Translations under genes and position numbers: made by a program
Notes under the pieces: model-generated
The model's database searches: none
What the model was told of the DNA's origin: nothing
The model's input: the letters and a program-made list of their open reading frames with translations, nothing else
From: UBA724 sp964229545
Lineage (GTDB): Bacteria; Bacteroidota; Bacteroidia; Flavobacteriales; Flavobacteriaceae
Reading direction: 5' to 3'
Assembly (NCBI GenBank): GCA_964229545.1
Contig: CAXRDP010000029.1
Coordinates: forward strand, 1-29,823
DNA: 29,823 bases
Shown here: in pieces, positions 1 to 8,852 of the stretch
Position numbering within the stretch: position 1 is the stretch's first letter
Layout of the letters: every line of letters starts with the position of its first letter

Positions 1-566
1 CCATGAATCAAGGTGGTTTCTACCGTCTTGTCTTTGGGGTAGGCACGTAGGTTAAAGCGTGTGCCCAGCACCTGAACTTTTAGTTCGTTGGTACTGACCG
101 TAAAAGGCTTGTTGGGGTCGTGATAGACATCAAACACCGCTTCGCCCACCAACTGCACATTGCGGGTTTCTACGCCAAAGTCTTTGGGGTAGCGCAACCG
201 ACTTCCGGCATTGAGAATCACACTGCTGCTGTCGGGCAATATCAGATGGTGGCGGTGGCCGATTCCGGCCTGAAACTCAACATAGGACACCGGCTCTTTG
301 GGTACGCTGACCCACAACAGTATGACACAGGCCACTGCCAAAGCACCCACCAAAGTCTGTTTAAACTTTTTATAGCGAGGCACCACATGGCGCATATCGG
401 TCTTGGATACCGAAACTTTTTGCAAGGCCTCGACCACATATTGCGCTTTTTTAAGGCTGTAATAGCGGGTGTTTTTGGGGCTTTTACGCAGCCATTTGTA
501 CAAACGGTCTTGCGATTGTTTGTCGCCTCCTTTTTGGATATACTGGTCTATTTGACGGTCTTTCAC
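1..566 (-). CDS. FecR-family anti-sigma factor, partial (C-terminus beyond left edge)
   Basis: This is an inner-membrane anti-sigma factor of the FecR type, which normally relays a signal from a TonB-dependent outer-membrane receptor to the ECF sigma factor encoded just upstream (632-1198). The frame starts at a GTG (564-566) preceded by AAAGGAAG and runs open to the window edge, giving 188 visible residues. Residues 1-70 are a basic cytoplasmic part, a single membrane segment lies at about 71-88, and the periplasmic FecR domain follows with recognisable pieces such as LPDSSSVILNAGS, GEAVFDV and VLGTRFN. No ATG lies in frame near the start, and starting later would lose the cytoplasmic sigma-binding part. 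In Bacteroidota such pairs are usually followed by a SusC-like receptor and a SusD-like lipoprotein, which would lie left of this window. Family assignment is secure; the regulated substrate is unknown. Confidence 0.9.
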   Translation of the reverse strand, partial: MKDRQIDQYIQKGGDKQSQDRLYKWLRKSPKNTRYYSLKKAQYVVEALQKVSVSKTDMRHVVPRYKKFKQTLVGALAVACVILLWVSVPKEPVSYVEFQAGIGHRHHLILPDSSSVILNAGSRLRYPKDFGVETRNVQLVGEAVFDVYHDPNKPFTVSTNELKVQVLGTRFNLRAYPKDKTVETTLIH

Positions 567-631
567 AAAGCTTCCTTTATTAATAAGACTGAAAAAACAC
601 CCTTTACCCTTAGTCGGTATCTTGGTTTTTT

Positions 632-1198
632 TTAAAACAACCCCAAAAACTCTTTTAGCTGTTTGCGTAAATGCTTGAGGGCTTTGGTCATATGGGCTTC
701 TACGGTTTTTAGGGAAATGTCCATTTTGTTGGCGATTTCGCTTTGTTGGTATCCCTCAATTCGGCTCAGGATAAAAACCCGTCGGCATTTTTCAGGTAGT
801 TGGTCTATGGATTTTTCTATCTGGGCCTCCAGCTCTTTTTCGATCACGGATGCCGCCGTATCGTCTGCCAAAGAAACATATTGAATCCAAGCCTGTTTTT
901 GCACATAGTCATCATCGAGGCTTAACAACTGCTTTTTTTTCTGTAAATAATCCAAACAGGCATTGCGCGCCACCCTAAAAATATAGCCGTTGATATGGGT
1001 GATTTGGTCTCTGCGTTCCCAAATGGTATAGAGGACTTCTTGTGTGATGTCTTTGGCATCGGCTTCCCGTCCTACATAGTGGGTGGCAAACACCAATATT
1101 TTGTTGTGGTACAAACGGAAAAGCGCGTCAAAAGCCAGGCTGTCTCCTTTGTGTAGGAGGGCCAAGAGTTGGGCATTATCGCTGATTCCATACCCCAT
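632..1198 (-). CDS. ECF RNA polymerase sigma factor (FecI/RpoE type, Bacteroidetes family)
   Basis: An extracytoplasmic-function sigma factor of about 188 residues that would direct RNA polymerase to the promoter of a linked nutrient-uptake locus. Region 2 is visible around LYHNKILVFATHYVG and DAKDITQEVLYTIWERR. Region 4 is a helix-turn-helix in the last 55 residues (LPEKCRRVFILSRIEGYQQSEIA, KTVEAHMTKALKHLRK). The frame can be extended to a GTG at 1216, but I chose the ATG at 1198 because AAAGGAA precedes it at good distance. The FecR anti-sigma gene follows after 65 bases on the same strand, so the two are probably co-transcribed. I see no convincing TAnnTTTG promoter in the 170 bases between it and the peptidase gene upstream. 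The product type is near certain; target genes cannot be told from here. Confidence 0.93.
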   Translation of the reverse strand: MGYGISDNAQLLALLHKGDSLAFDALFRLYHNKILVFATHYVGREADAKDITQEVLYTIWERRDQITHINGYIFRVARNACLDYLQKKKQLLSLDDDYVQKQAWIQYVSLADDTAASVIEKELEAQIEKSIDQLPEKCRRVFILSRIEGYQQSEIANKMDISLKTVEAHMTKALKHLRKQLKEFLGLF

Positions 1199-1368
1199 AG
1201 CAGTTCCTTTAGGCACAAGAGGAACCCTACACCATGTCCGGCAAAAAGGACGGGTCTGTTAAAATCTCAAATTACCAACAGTTGCGATTGCGTGGGGCAT
1301 AGGTTAGGGTTCACTATTTGGGTTTCGACTAAGTTACTAAATATTTGACAAACAGGCGGTTTGGTCTG

Positions 1369-3612
1369 TTAAGGGTTCACCGGCACATGTTCTGTCAGAT
1401 AGCGTGTCATCAGGGTATATAAATGTCGTCGGGTGTTTTTGCCTTCATAAATTCCGTGCGAGCGGTTGGGATAGGCCATCATGTCAAAAGGTTTGTTGTG
1501 TTTGATCAGCTCATTGGCCACCAGTTCCAAACTTTGGTAGTGGACATTGTCATCTCCGGTTCCGTGTACAATCAGCAGGTTGCCTTCCAAGTTTTTGGCA
1601 TGGGTCACCGCGGCACCGGCCTCGTAGTCTTCTGGGTTTTCTTGAGGCAGCCCCATATAGCGTTCCTGATAGATATTGTCATAGATGCGAAAATCCGACA
1701 CAGGCGCTACAGCCATGCCTGTACCAAACACCTCTGGGTATTGGAACATCAGGTTGAGGGTGGAACTACCGCCGCCACTCCAGCCCCATACCGCGGTGCG
1801 CTCAGCGTCCATATATGGAATTTTTAAAACTTCTTTTGCGGCTTCTGCTTGGTCTAAAATATTGAGCACACCTACTTTGCGATAGATGCTTTTGCGCCAT
1901 TCACTTCCCTTTAGGCATGGCGTGCCACGGTTGTCCAAATCGACCACCACATAGCCCATTTGGGCCAACATGATGTTCCACATTCCGATAAAGGTATCAG
2001 TGGCCATCTGACTCCAAGGTTCGCCATAGACATGAAACACCACAGGGTATTTTTTGTCTGGGTCAAAATCAGTGGGTTTGACAATGCGGATGTCAATGTT
2101 TTGTCCAGAGGGCGTATTTACTTCTACAAACGACACCTCAGGCAGATCTAGGTTTTCCAAAGTGGCTGAAAAACCTTCGTTAGACACCAAGTTTTTGAGT
2201 GTTTGGTGGTCGGGCAGGCGTACCAAATCCACGGTCATGGGTTGCAGGACAGCGTTGTGAAAATGCAAAGCATAGTTGCCCTTGGGTGCAATGCTGTAGC
2301 GGTTGAGTCCGTCCATGCCCTCGGGGGTAAGGCGTTCTGCTTTTCCTTTTCCATCCAAAGACACCCTGTACAAAAAGCGTTGGGTGCTGTTGCTCGGAGA
2401 CGCATGATAATACATATGGGTATCACTTGTACCTATCAAAGAGGCTACATCGTAGTCGCCGGGAGTCAACAAGGTTTTTTTACCGTTTTTAAGCGCAACC
2501 TTATACACATGCCTCCAGCCATCTGTTTCGTTGAGGCGCAAAAAAGCCTTGCCCTCATCGACCACATAGACCAAGTTTTCCTTGCGTTCACGCGAGGAGG
2601 CGTCAGGTACTTTGATGTCTATCCAAGTGTCCTCATGCTCCTCATAGACCAATCGGAGTTTTTTGTTTTGGGTGTTGTAGACATATATTTTTAAGTGGTT
2701 TTGGTGGCGGTTGATTTGCTGAATCAACAGTTGATTTTCGTCGATCCATTGCATGCCGGGTAGGTAGTTTTGCACCGCATCTCCCGGAACGGCTATCCAA
2801 TGGGTTTGTTGGGTGTTGATATCCACAACTCCCACTTTGGCAGCAGAAGGGTCATCCCCCGCTTTGGGGTAGCGCAAGGGAATGGGGCGGGAATAGATAT
2901 CGTCGGTGTTGTTGATCATATAAAAGGTGCCAATGCTACTGGCGTCTATGTGCCAATAGGCAATGGCAGTGCCGTTGGGGTTCCACCGAAATCCATCGCG
3001 ACAGTTAAATTCTTCCTCGTAGGCCCAGTCAAAGGTACCATTGATGATGTCGCCACCTCCGCTGGTGGTGAGTTGGGTGGTGTTTCCGTTATTGAGGTTT
3101 TCCACATAGAGGTTTAGGTCTTGCACATAGGCCACTTGGGTATTGTCGTCCGAAAACTTGGCAAACATCAGGGTGGATTCTGGAAATTGTGCGCCTATTT
3201 GGGTGAGGCTTTGCGATGCGAGGTCATAGACCCAATAATCGCCTCTTGTGTTGGCACGCCACACACGCGCGCTGTTGGTGAAAAGCAGCATCTTGGATTC
3301 GTCTTTGGAAAAGCTAAACTGCTCCACGTACAAGGGCTCCGATGCACCTTTAGGGGTCAGCAGTTCGGGTGTTAAGAGGGTTTCTTGGGCGCCGGTTTCC
3401 ATATGGTGTTTGATGACAAACTGCTTTCCGTATCGGTTGCGTTCTACTTGCACATATTCCACACCGTTGGCCATCCACTGAACGGGGGTAAGGCGCTCTT
3501 CTCTAAAATCGCTGGTGGTGTAGATGCGATCCAACGTCACTTTGGACAGGTCTTGTCCGATGCTGTTGTAAGCCCAAAGAAAGGCAACGAGGGTAAGAAA
3601 ATATTTTTGCAT
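1369..3612 (-). CDS. Dipeptidyl peptidase IV family serine peptidase (S9B)
   Basis: A secreted prolyl-type dipeptidyl peptidase that would remove Xaa-Pro (or Xaa-Ala) dipeptides from peptide N-termini in the periplasm. The 747-residue protein has an N-terminal signal peptide ending near residue 19, an N-terminal beta-propeller region containing the substrate-amine motif EEEF (FDWAYEEEFNCRDGFRW), and a C-terminal alpha/beta-hydrolase domain. The catalytic triad is readable: Ser612 in GWSGGGSS, Asp687 in HGTGDDNVHY and His719 in NRSHGIY. These match the motifs and spacing of human DPP4. It starts 11 bases after msrA and is probably transcribed with it. Length and motifs are those of a complete, active member of the family. 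The actual substrate preference is inferred from family only. Confidence 0.95.
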   Translation of the reverse strand: MQKYFLTLVAFLWAYNSIGQDLSKVTLDRIYTTSDFREERLTPVQWMANGVEYVQVERNRYGKQFVIKHHMETGAQETLLTPELLTPKGASEPLYVEQFSFSKDESKMLLFTNSARVWRANTRGDYWVYDLASQSLTQIGAQFPESTLMFAKFSDDNTQVAYVQDLNLYVENLNNGNTTQLTTSGGGDIINGTFDWAYEEEFNCRDGFRWNPNGTAIAYWHIDASSIGTFYMINNTDDIYSRPIPLRYPKAGDDPSAAKVGVVDINTQQTHWIAVPGDAVQNYLPGMQWIDENQLLIQQINRHQNHLKIYVYNTQNKKLRLVYEEHEDTWIDIKVPDASSRERKENLVYVVDEGKAFLRLNETDGWRHVYKVALKNGKKTLLTPGDYDVASLIGTSDTHMYYHASPSNSTQRFLYRVSLDGKGKAERLTPEGMDGLNRYSIAPKGNYALHFHNAVLQPMTVDLVRLPDHQTLKNLVSNEGFSATLENLDLPEVSFVEVNTPSGQNIDIRIVKPTDFDPDKKYPVVFHVYGEPWSQMATDTFIGMWNIMLAQMGYVVVDLDNRGTPCLKGSEWRKSIYRKVGVLNILDQAEAAKEVLKIPYMDAERTAVWGWSGGGSSTLNLMFQYPEVFGTGMAVAPVSDFRIYDNIYQERYMGLPQENPEDYEAGAAVTHAKNLEGNLLIVHGTGDDNVHYQSLELVANELIKHNKPFDMMAYPNRSHGIYEGKNTRRHLYTLMTRYLTEHVPVNP

Positions 3613-3623
3613 GATGGCGTGTT

Positions 3624-4283
3624 TTATTTTAGTAGTTCAGGAAAGCGCGCTTTAAAGCGGTTGATTCTTGGAATGGACACCGCTTGCACGTAGGGGTGAT
3701 TGGGATTTCTTTTTTCGTAATCTTGATGGTAGTCTTCAGCGACATAAAATTTCTCAAACGGACTGACTTCAGTCACGATGGGTTTTGGGTACACTTTGTC
3801 GGCAGTCAGTTGTTTGATATAGTTTTTGATGATGGTTTTTTCGTCTTCATTTTGATAAAACGCAATCGAACGGTATTGGGTGCCATAGTCGGGGCCTTGG
3901 CGGTTTGGGGTGGTGGGGTCGTGGGAACCGAAAAACACCTCTACCAAGGTTTTAAAATCGACCACTTTGGGGTCATAAAACACCTGAACGGTTTCGGCAT
4001 GGCCCGTTCGCCCCGTACCGATTTGTTGGTAATTAGGGTTTTTTGTTGATCCTCCTGCATAGCCTGAAACGGCCTCTTGGACGCCTCGAACACTTTCAAA
4101 CACAGCTTCCACACACCAAAAACACCCTGATGCAAAATAGGCAGTTTGGTATGCTTGCAATGCACTGTCGGTTGGACTTCCTACAGGGTTTGGGTTGTCC
4201 ACAGGCTTGGGGGGTGCCAACTGGCATGCCGATGTGGATAGGGTGCCAAGAATGGCAAAACAAAGGATGACAATCTTCTTCAT
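3624..4283 (-). CDS. msrA: Peptide-methionine (S)-S-oxide reductase MsrA, lipoprotein form
   Basis: Reduces methionine-S-sulfoxide in oxidised proteins. The catalytic motif GCFWC is present, with nucleophile Cys54, followed by typical MsrA blocks (SGYAGG, GHAETVQV, DPTTPNRQGPDYGTQYRS, EKFYVAEDYHQDY). The 219-residue protein begins with a lipoprotein signal sequence ending at Cys20 (STSAC) and a proline-rich linker, so it should be anchored in the envelope and act in the periplasm rather than the cytosol. The residue at the lipobox -3 position (Thr) is not the usual Leu, so cleavage is likely but not certain. It sits 20 bases after the glycosyltransferase and 11 bases before the DPP-IV gene. 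No MsrB domain is fused or adjacent. Confidence 0.95.
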   Translation of the reverse strand: MKKIVILCFAILGTLSTSACQLAPPKPVDNPNPVGSPTDSALQAYQTAYFASGCFWCVEAVFESVRGVQEAVSGYAGGSTKNPNYQQIGTGRTGHAETVQVFYDPKVVDFKTLVEVFFGSHDPTTPNRQGPDYGTQYRSIAFYQNEDEKTIIKNYIKQLTADKVYPKPIVTEVSPFEKFYVAEDYHQDYEKRNPNHPYVQAVSIPRINRFKARFPELLK

Positions 4284-4303
4284 GGGGTCAATTTTTCACT
4301 AAT

Positions 4304-5413
4304 CTACAAAGATTGTGCGAAACCGACCAACTTGGCCCCAAACCCAGACCATGTTCTGGTTTTTTTAAGCTCCGAAAATGCTTCTGAGCTGGGTTTTTTC
4401 CATGACAAGCAGCTAAGAATTCCATTGGTTATGGCTTTGCTTGTGGGTTCAACAATATGTGCAAAGGGTTTTCCTAGGCCTTCTGCCAATCCGCCGACTT
4501 GGGTCACCAAGGTCGGGCGTTCAAAATGCATGGCCATCGGACTGATGCCACTTTGGCTGGCAGTTCGATAGGGCTGAACCACCCAATCGCAAGCCCCAAA
4601 CCAAGTAGGCAGGTCGTTGTTGGGTACAAAATGGGGGTGAAAGCTCACTTGGTCAGTGATTTCCAATTCGTGGCAGCGCTTCAACAAAGGTTTTATGGGA
4701 ATATAGGGTTCTCCTACAACCAAGACTTTGATGTTAGGATGCTGTTTTTTTAGGGCAGGGATGCTTTCCAACAACAAATCCACGCCTTTGTATTTTCTGA
4801 TGAGTCCAAAAAACAAAAGTACAGGTGCTTCGGGGTCCAATCCCAAGGCTTGGCGTGCAGTTTTTTGGTCTATGGGTTTGGGTAGCTTGGGGTTGATGGG
4901 GTGGGGGCATACAATTCCGGGTTTTTGGACTTGCTTATCCAACTGATTTTTAACCTGATCGGAAAGGCAAACCACACCATCTACTTCTTTTAAAAACAAA
5001 GACATAACCCCCGAATCAAACCATGTTGATTCATGCCCACGGGTATTGTCTACCAATGTCAATTTTTTTATGCCCTTGCCCAAAGCACGTGCGACAGTTC
5101 CCAAACATGGTGCTAAAAAAGGTGTCCAATACCTAAAAAGCACCCATTCTGGTTTAAGAGATTTGATGTATTGAGCGGTTTTGTACCAACTTACGGGGTT
5201 GAGGCTGTGCAGTCGGCGTTCTATAGAAAGCCCCCCGGGTCGGGGTCCATCTACAAACTGTGTCTTTCCGGGAAACAAAAATTGAGGGTAGAGGACTTCA
5301 AAACTCACCATGCGGACTTCTTTGCCCATATCCATCAAAGCTTGTGCGAGGGCTTCGTTGGTATCAGCGATGCCGCCTCGGTAAGGATATGCGGGTCCGA
5401 CAATGACGATCAT
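4304..5413 (-). CDS. GT4-family glycosyltransferase
   Basis: A GT-B fold glycosyltransferase of about 369 residues, transferring a sugar from an activated donor to an unknown acceptor, probably a surface glycan or glycolipid. The N-terminal Rossmann half begins GPAYPYRGGIAD, a glycine-rich loop typical of GT4. The C-terminal donor-binding half has FFGLIRKYKGVDLLLES, GEPYIP and the E-x7-E-like block around SQSGISPMAMHFERPTLV. I placed the start at the ATG at 5413 rather than an in-frame start at 5434, because 5413 overlaps the secA stop codon as ATGA, the usual arrangement for translational coupling; the longer version would run 24 bases into secA. Donor and acceptor cannot be predicted. Linkage to secA suggests envelope-related work but proves nothing about substrate. 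Confidence 0.88.
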   Translation of the reverse strand: MIVIVGPAYPYRGGIADTNEALAQALMDMGKEVRMVSFEVLYPQFLFPGKTQFVDGPRPGGLSIERRLHSLNPVSWYKTAQYIKSLKPEWVLFRYWTPFLAPCLGTVARALGKGIKKLTLVDNTRGHESTWFDSGVMSLFLKEVDGVVCLSDQVKNQLDKQVQKPGIVCPHPINPKLPKPIDQKTARQALGLDPEAPVLLFFGLIRKYKGVDLLLESIPALKKQHPNIKVLVVGEPYIPIKPLLKRCHELEITDQVSFHPHFVPNNDLPTWFGACDWVVQPYRTASQSGISPMAMHFERPTLVTQVGGLAEGLGKPFAHIVEPTSKAITNGILSCLSWKKPSSEAFSELKKTRTWSGFGAKLVGFAQSL

Positions 5414-8400
5414 GACGGATCGGCCAGCACCCATTCACCTTTGGCTAACAAAGGCTCGGCCTGTTTGAATTTTACAGTTTTACGCTCTCCAGAAACCACG
5501 TGTAGAATCTCCACCCGTTCGTTTCGCCCGATTTTACGGGTGTCACGCACCACCGTTTCCACGGTTTGTGGCGCTCTGCTGGCACCCGCACCCACTTGTC
5601 GGTTGCGCATGGCCATTTCGTCGCTGTTGAGTACCTCCTCTTTGGAAGTTTCTACCTTTTGTTTGCGCCGTACGCTCCGCGCTTCGCGGATGGGATTGGC
5701 CTCACGCGCAGGAAGTTCCCCTTTAAACAAGAAAGAGATAATCTCACGATTGACTTTGTCCATCAATTCTCTAAACAGCTCAAAGGCTTCGAATTTGTAG
5801 ATCAACAAGGGGTCTTTTTGTTCGTGGACAGCCAATTGGACAGACTGTTTGAGTTCGTCCATCTTGCGCAAGTGTTCTTTCCAAGACTCGTCTATGATGG
5901 CCAAACTGATGTTTTTCTCAAAATCATCAATCAGTTGTTTGCCTTCCGATTCGTAAGCGTTTTTCAGATTGGTCACCACATTGAGTGTTTTTACACCATC
6001 TGTAAACGGAACCACAATGCGCTCAAACTTGTTGCTGGGGTTTTCATACACGTCCTTAACCACGGGAAATACCTGTTGGGCGCTTTGTTGCATTTTTTGT
6101 TGAAAACGCTCATAAGCAGCCTTATAAACTTCATCCACTAACGCGTTTGGGTCTTGGCCTTCAAAGGCTTCTGCGGAAACAGGTGAACTTATCGAGAAAT
6201 AGCGAATCAGTTCAAACTCAAAATTCTTAAAGTCTTTGGCTTCTTTGTTGGTCTGAACGATGGTTTCCGCCGTGTCGTAAATCATATTTGCAATATCGAC
6301 CTTGAGGCGTTGCCCTTTGAGTGCGTGTTTACGTCTTTTGTAAACGACCTCACGCTGGGCATTCATCACATCGTCGTATTCCAACAAACGTTTGCGTATA
6401 CCAAAGTTGTTTTCTTCTACTTTCTTTTGCGCCCTTTCAATGGATTTGGTCATCATAGAGTGTTGGATGACTTCTCCTTCTTTAAGTCCCATGCGATCCA
6501 TCATTTTGGCCACTCTTTCGGAACCAAACAAGCGCATCAGGTTGTCCTCCAAAGACACATAGAACTGCGAACTTCCTGGGTCACCCTGACGGCCAGAACG
6601 ACCGCGTAGCTGTCTGTCCACACGACGGGAGTCATGACGCTCCGTGCCTATGATGGCCAAACCACCCGCTGTTTTGACTGCCTCATTGATTTTGATATCC
6701 GTACCTCGACCCGCCATATTGGTAGCGATGGTTACCACACCCGCATGGCCGGCTTCTGCCACCACGTCGGCCTCTTTTTTATGGAGTTTGGCGTTGAGTA
6801 CGTTGTGTTTGATATTTTGTCGTTGCAACATACGACTCAACAGCTCTGAGATTTCAACCGAGGTTGTACCAATAAGCACAGGTCTTCCTTCATTGGAAAG
6901 GCGTGTTACCTCTTCTATGACAGCATTGTATTTTTCACGCTTGGTTTTATAAATCAGGTCGTTTTCGTCATTACGTGCAATGGGTCGGTTGGTAGGGATC
7001 TCGACCACATCCAACTCGTATATCTCCCAAAACTCACCCGCTTCAGTAATGGCAGTTCCTGTCATCCCCGCGAGTTTGTTGTACATCCTGAAATAGTTCT
7101 GTAGGGTGATGGTGGCAAAAGTTTGAGTCGCCGCTTCGATTTTTACATTTTCCTTGGCTTCTATGGCTTGGTGGAGTCCGTCGGAATAGCGGCGTCCGTC
7201 CATGATACGACCTGTTTGCTCATCCACAATTTTCACCTGATTTTCCATAACCACATAAGCCACATCCTTTTCAAAGAGGGTATAGGCTTTGAGCAACTGG
7301 TTCATGGTGTGTATACGCTCACTTTTTACGCTAAAGTCTTTAAAAAGCTGTTCTTTTTCTTGCGCCTCTGCTTCGATTTCAAGCTCTTTACTCTCAATTT
7401 TGGCAATTTCTGCACCTATGTCCGGGAGTACAAAAAAGTCAGATGCCTCAGAACCTTTTGAAATCATTTCAACTCCTCTGTCGGTCAACTCGATTTGGTT
7501 GTTTTTTTCGTCAATCACAAACAACAAAGCCTCGTCTACCTTGGGCATTTCTCTGTTGTTGTCCTGCATGTAGTGAGCCTCTGTTTTCTGCAGCAACTGG
7601 CGCACCCCTTCTTGGCTTAAAAACTTAATCAAGGCTTTGTTTTTGGGCAAACCTCTAAAGGCGCGGAGGAGTAAGAATCCACCGTCTTTGGTATCGCCAG
7701 CGGCAATGAGTTTTTTGGCTTCTGCCAATATGGAAGTGATGTTTTGTCGTTGTTCTTGAACCAGTTGTGCGACTTTGGGCTTTAACTCGTTAAACTCGTG
7801 ACGGTCTCCCTCGGGAACAGGTCCGGAGATAATCAGCGGGGTCCGTGCATCGTCTATCAATACAGAGTCTACCTCATCTACGATGGCAAAGTTGTGGGGG
7901 CGCTGTACCAAATCATCGCTGGCATGGGCCATGTTGTCCCTCAGGTAGTCAAACCCAAATTCGTTGTTGGTGCCATAGGTAATGTCTGCTGCATAGGCTT
8001 TTCTTCGTGCTGCAGAATTGGGTGGGTGGTGGTCGATACAATCTACGGTAAGGCCATGAAACTGAAACAAAGGTCCCATCCATGCGCTGTCGCGTTTGGC
8101 AAGGTAGTCGTTGACAGTAACCAAATGGACACCATTTCCGGTGAGTGCATTCAAATATACGGGTAGAGTTGCCACTAGAGTTTTTCCCTCTCCAGTTTGC
8201 ATTTCCCCAATTTTACCCTGATGGAGCACAATTCCACCTATGAGTTGGACATCGTAATGCACCATGTCCCAAGTGACTTGTTTGCCTGCTGCATCCCAAG
8301 AGTTGGACCACTTGGCGGTGTCTCCTTGGATAGAGACAAAATCGTTTTGCGCAGAGAGTTCACGGTCAAAGGCTGTGGCTTGAACTTCTAGGGTCGTATT

Positions 8401-8775
8401 ATTGGCAAAGCGCTTGGCAGTTTCTTTGACCACAGCAAATGCCAGAGGCAATAGTTGATCCAAGAGTGTTGAAACGGCTTGTTGGCTGTCTTTTTCCAAG
8501 GAGTCAATCTGCTGATAGAGACGGTCTTTTTCGTCTATATCTTCCAGAGATTCAATTTCTTGGTTTAAGGCTTGAATTTGGTCGTTAAAAGGGGCACGCA
8601 CTTCGGCGATCTGGGACTTGAAGTCAGAAGTTTTCTGGCGTAGGTCATCGTGGGAGAGTGCTTCAAGTTTATTTTCTTCTTGCAGAATAATATCCACAAG
8701 GGGGCGCACAGCACCTATGTCTTTTTTGGATTTGTCTCCTACAAAAACTTTTAAGATGTTGTTGAGTAAGCTCAT
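5410..8775 (-). CDS. secA: Preprotein translocase ATPase SecA
   Basis: The motor ATPase of the Sec pathway, pushing unfolded preproteins through SecYEG. The 1121-residue protein has Walker A at MQTGEGKT (Lys198), the DEVDSVLIDDARTPLI block, and the second RecA-like domain with ATNMAGRGTDI and RQLRGRSGRQGD. Walker A lies about 90 residues later than in E. coli SecA because of a charged, probably coiled-coil insertion near residues 55-110 (roughly QIAEVRAP to DSQQAVST). Further extra sequence lies between the helicase motifs (around residues 330-450). The C-terminus ends GEWVLADPS and lacks the Cys-rich zinc/SecB-binding tail of proteobacterial SecA. A perfect TATTTTTG promoter element lies just upstream. 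The stop codon overlaps the start of the glycosyltransferase. Complete gene, identity certain. Confidence 0.98.
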   Translation of the reverse strand: MSLLNNILKVFVGDKSKKDIGAVRPLVDIILQEENKLEALSHDDLRQKTSDFKSQIAEVRAPFNDQIQALNQEIESLEDIDEKDRLYQQIDSLEKDSQQAVSTLLDQLLPLAFAVVKETAKRFANNTTLEVQATAFDRELSAQNDFVSIQGDTAKWSNSWDAAGKQVTWDMVHYDVQLIGGIVLHQGKIGEMQTGEGKTLVATLPVYLNALTGNGVHLVTVNDYLAKRDSAWMGPLFQFHGLTVDCIDHHPPNSAARRKAYAADITYGTNNEFGFDYLRDNMAHASDDLVQRPHNFAIVDEVDSVLIDDARTPLIISGPVPEGDRHEFNELKPKVAQLVQEQRQNITSILAEAKKLIAAGDTKDGGFLLLRAFRGLPKNKALIKFLSQEGVRQLLQKTEAHYMQDNNREMPKVDEALLFVIDEKNNQIELTDRGVEMISKGSEASDFFVLPDIGAEIAKIESKELEIEAEAQEKEQLFKDFSVKSERIHTMNQLLKAYTLFEKDVAYVVMENQVKIVDEQTGRIMDGRRYSDGLHQAIEAKENVKIEAATQTFATITLQNYFRMYNKLAGMTGTAITEAGEFWEIYELDVVEIPTNRPIARNDENDLIYKTKREKYNAVIEEVTRLSNEGRPVLIGTTSVEISELLSRMLQRQNIKHNVLNAKLHKKEADVVAEAGHAGVVTIATNMAGRGTDIKINEAVKTAGGLAIIGTERHDSRRVDRQLRGRSGRQGDPGSSQFYVSLEDNLMRLFGSERVAKMMDRMGLKEGEVIQHSMMTKSIERAQKKVEENNFGIRKRLLEYDDVMNAQREVVYKRRKHALKGQRLKVDIANMIYDTAETIVQTNKEAKDFKNFEFELIRYFSISSPVSAEAFEGQDPNALVDEVYKAAYERFQQKMQQSAQQVFPVVKDVYENPSNKFERIVVPFTDGVKTLNVVTNLKNAYESEGKQLIDDFEKNISLAIIDESWKEHLRKMDELKQSVQLAVHEQKDPLLIYKFEAFELFRELMDKVNREIISFLFKGELPAREANPIREARSVRRKQKVETSKEEVLNSDEMAMRNRQVGAGASRAPQTVETVVRDTRKIGRNERVEILHVVSGERKTVKFKQAEPLLAKGEWVLADPS

Positions 8776-8797
8776 CGATTGTTTCGGACTAAAGCTT

Positions 8798-8805
8798 CAA
8801 AAATA
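8798..8805 (-). promoter_or_regulatory. -7 promoter element for secA
   Basis: On the minus strand this reads TATTTTTG, a full match to the Bacteroidota -7 consensus TAnnTTTG, 22 bases upstream of the secA ATG. No TTG is found exactly 19 bases further upstream; the nearest TTTG is 16 bases away (8822-8825). The element sits directly behind the terminator of the upstream gene, so secA likely has its own start of transcription. Confidence 0.55.
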
Positions 8806-8808
8806 AGC

Positions 8809-8833
8809 AAAAAAAAAGGCTCAAATGAGCCTT
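8809..8833 (-). terminator. Intrinsic terminator after the DUF2795 gene
   Basis: On the minus strand the hairpin AAGGCTC-ATTT-GAGCCTT (7-bp perfect stem) is followed by a run of nine T. It lies 20 bases after the stop of the DUF2795 gene and immediately before the secA promoter element, separating the two units. Confidence 0.88.
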
Positions 8834-8852
8834 CTCTAAATAAGTTTTGTGT

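Noticed and set aside
120..635. 171-codon plus-strand frame opposite FecR
   Set aside because: Lies antisense to a clear FecR gene whose frame is continuous and family-like; composition is that of a shadow frame.
1217..1368. Promoter or terminator between the DPP-IV gene and the sigma factor
   Set aside because: Only a 5-bp AACAG/CTGTT stem and no TAnnTTTG match on the minus strand could be found.
4307..4314. Minus-strand AATCTTTG as a promoter for msrA
   Set aside because: First base deviates from TAnnTTTG and it lies just before the end of the upstream gene in an apparent operon; too weak to list.
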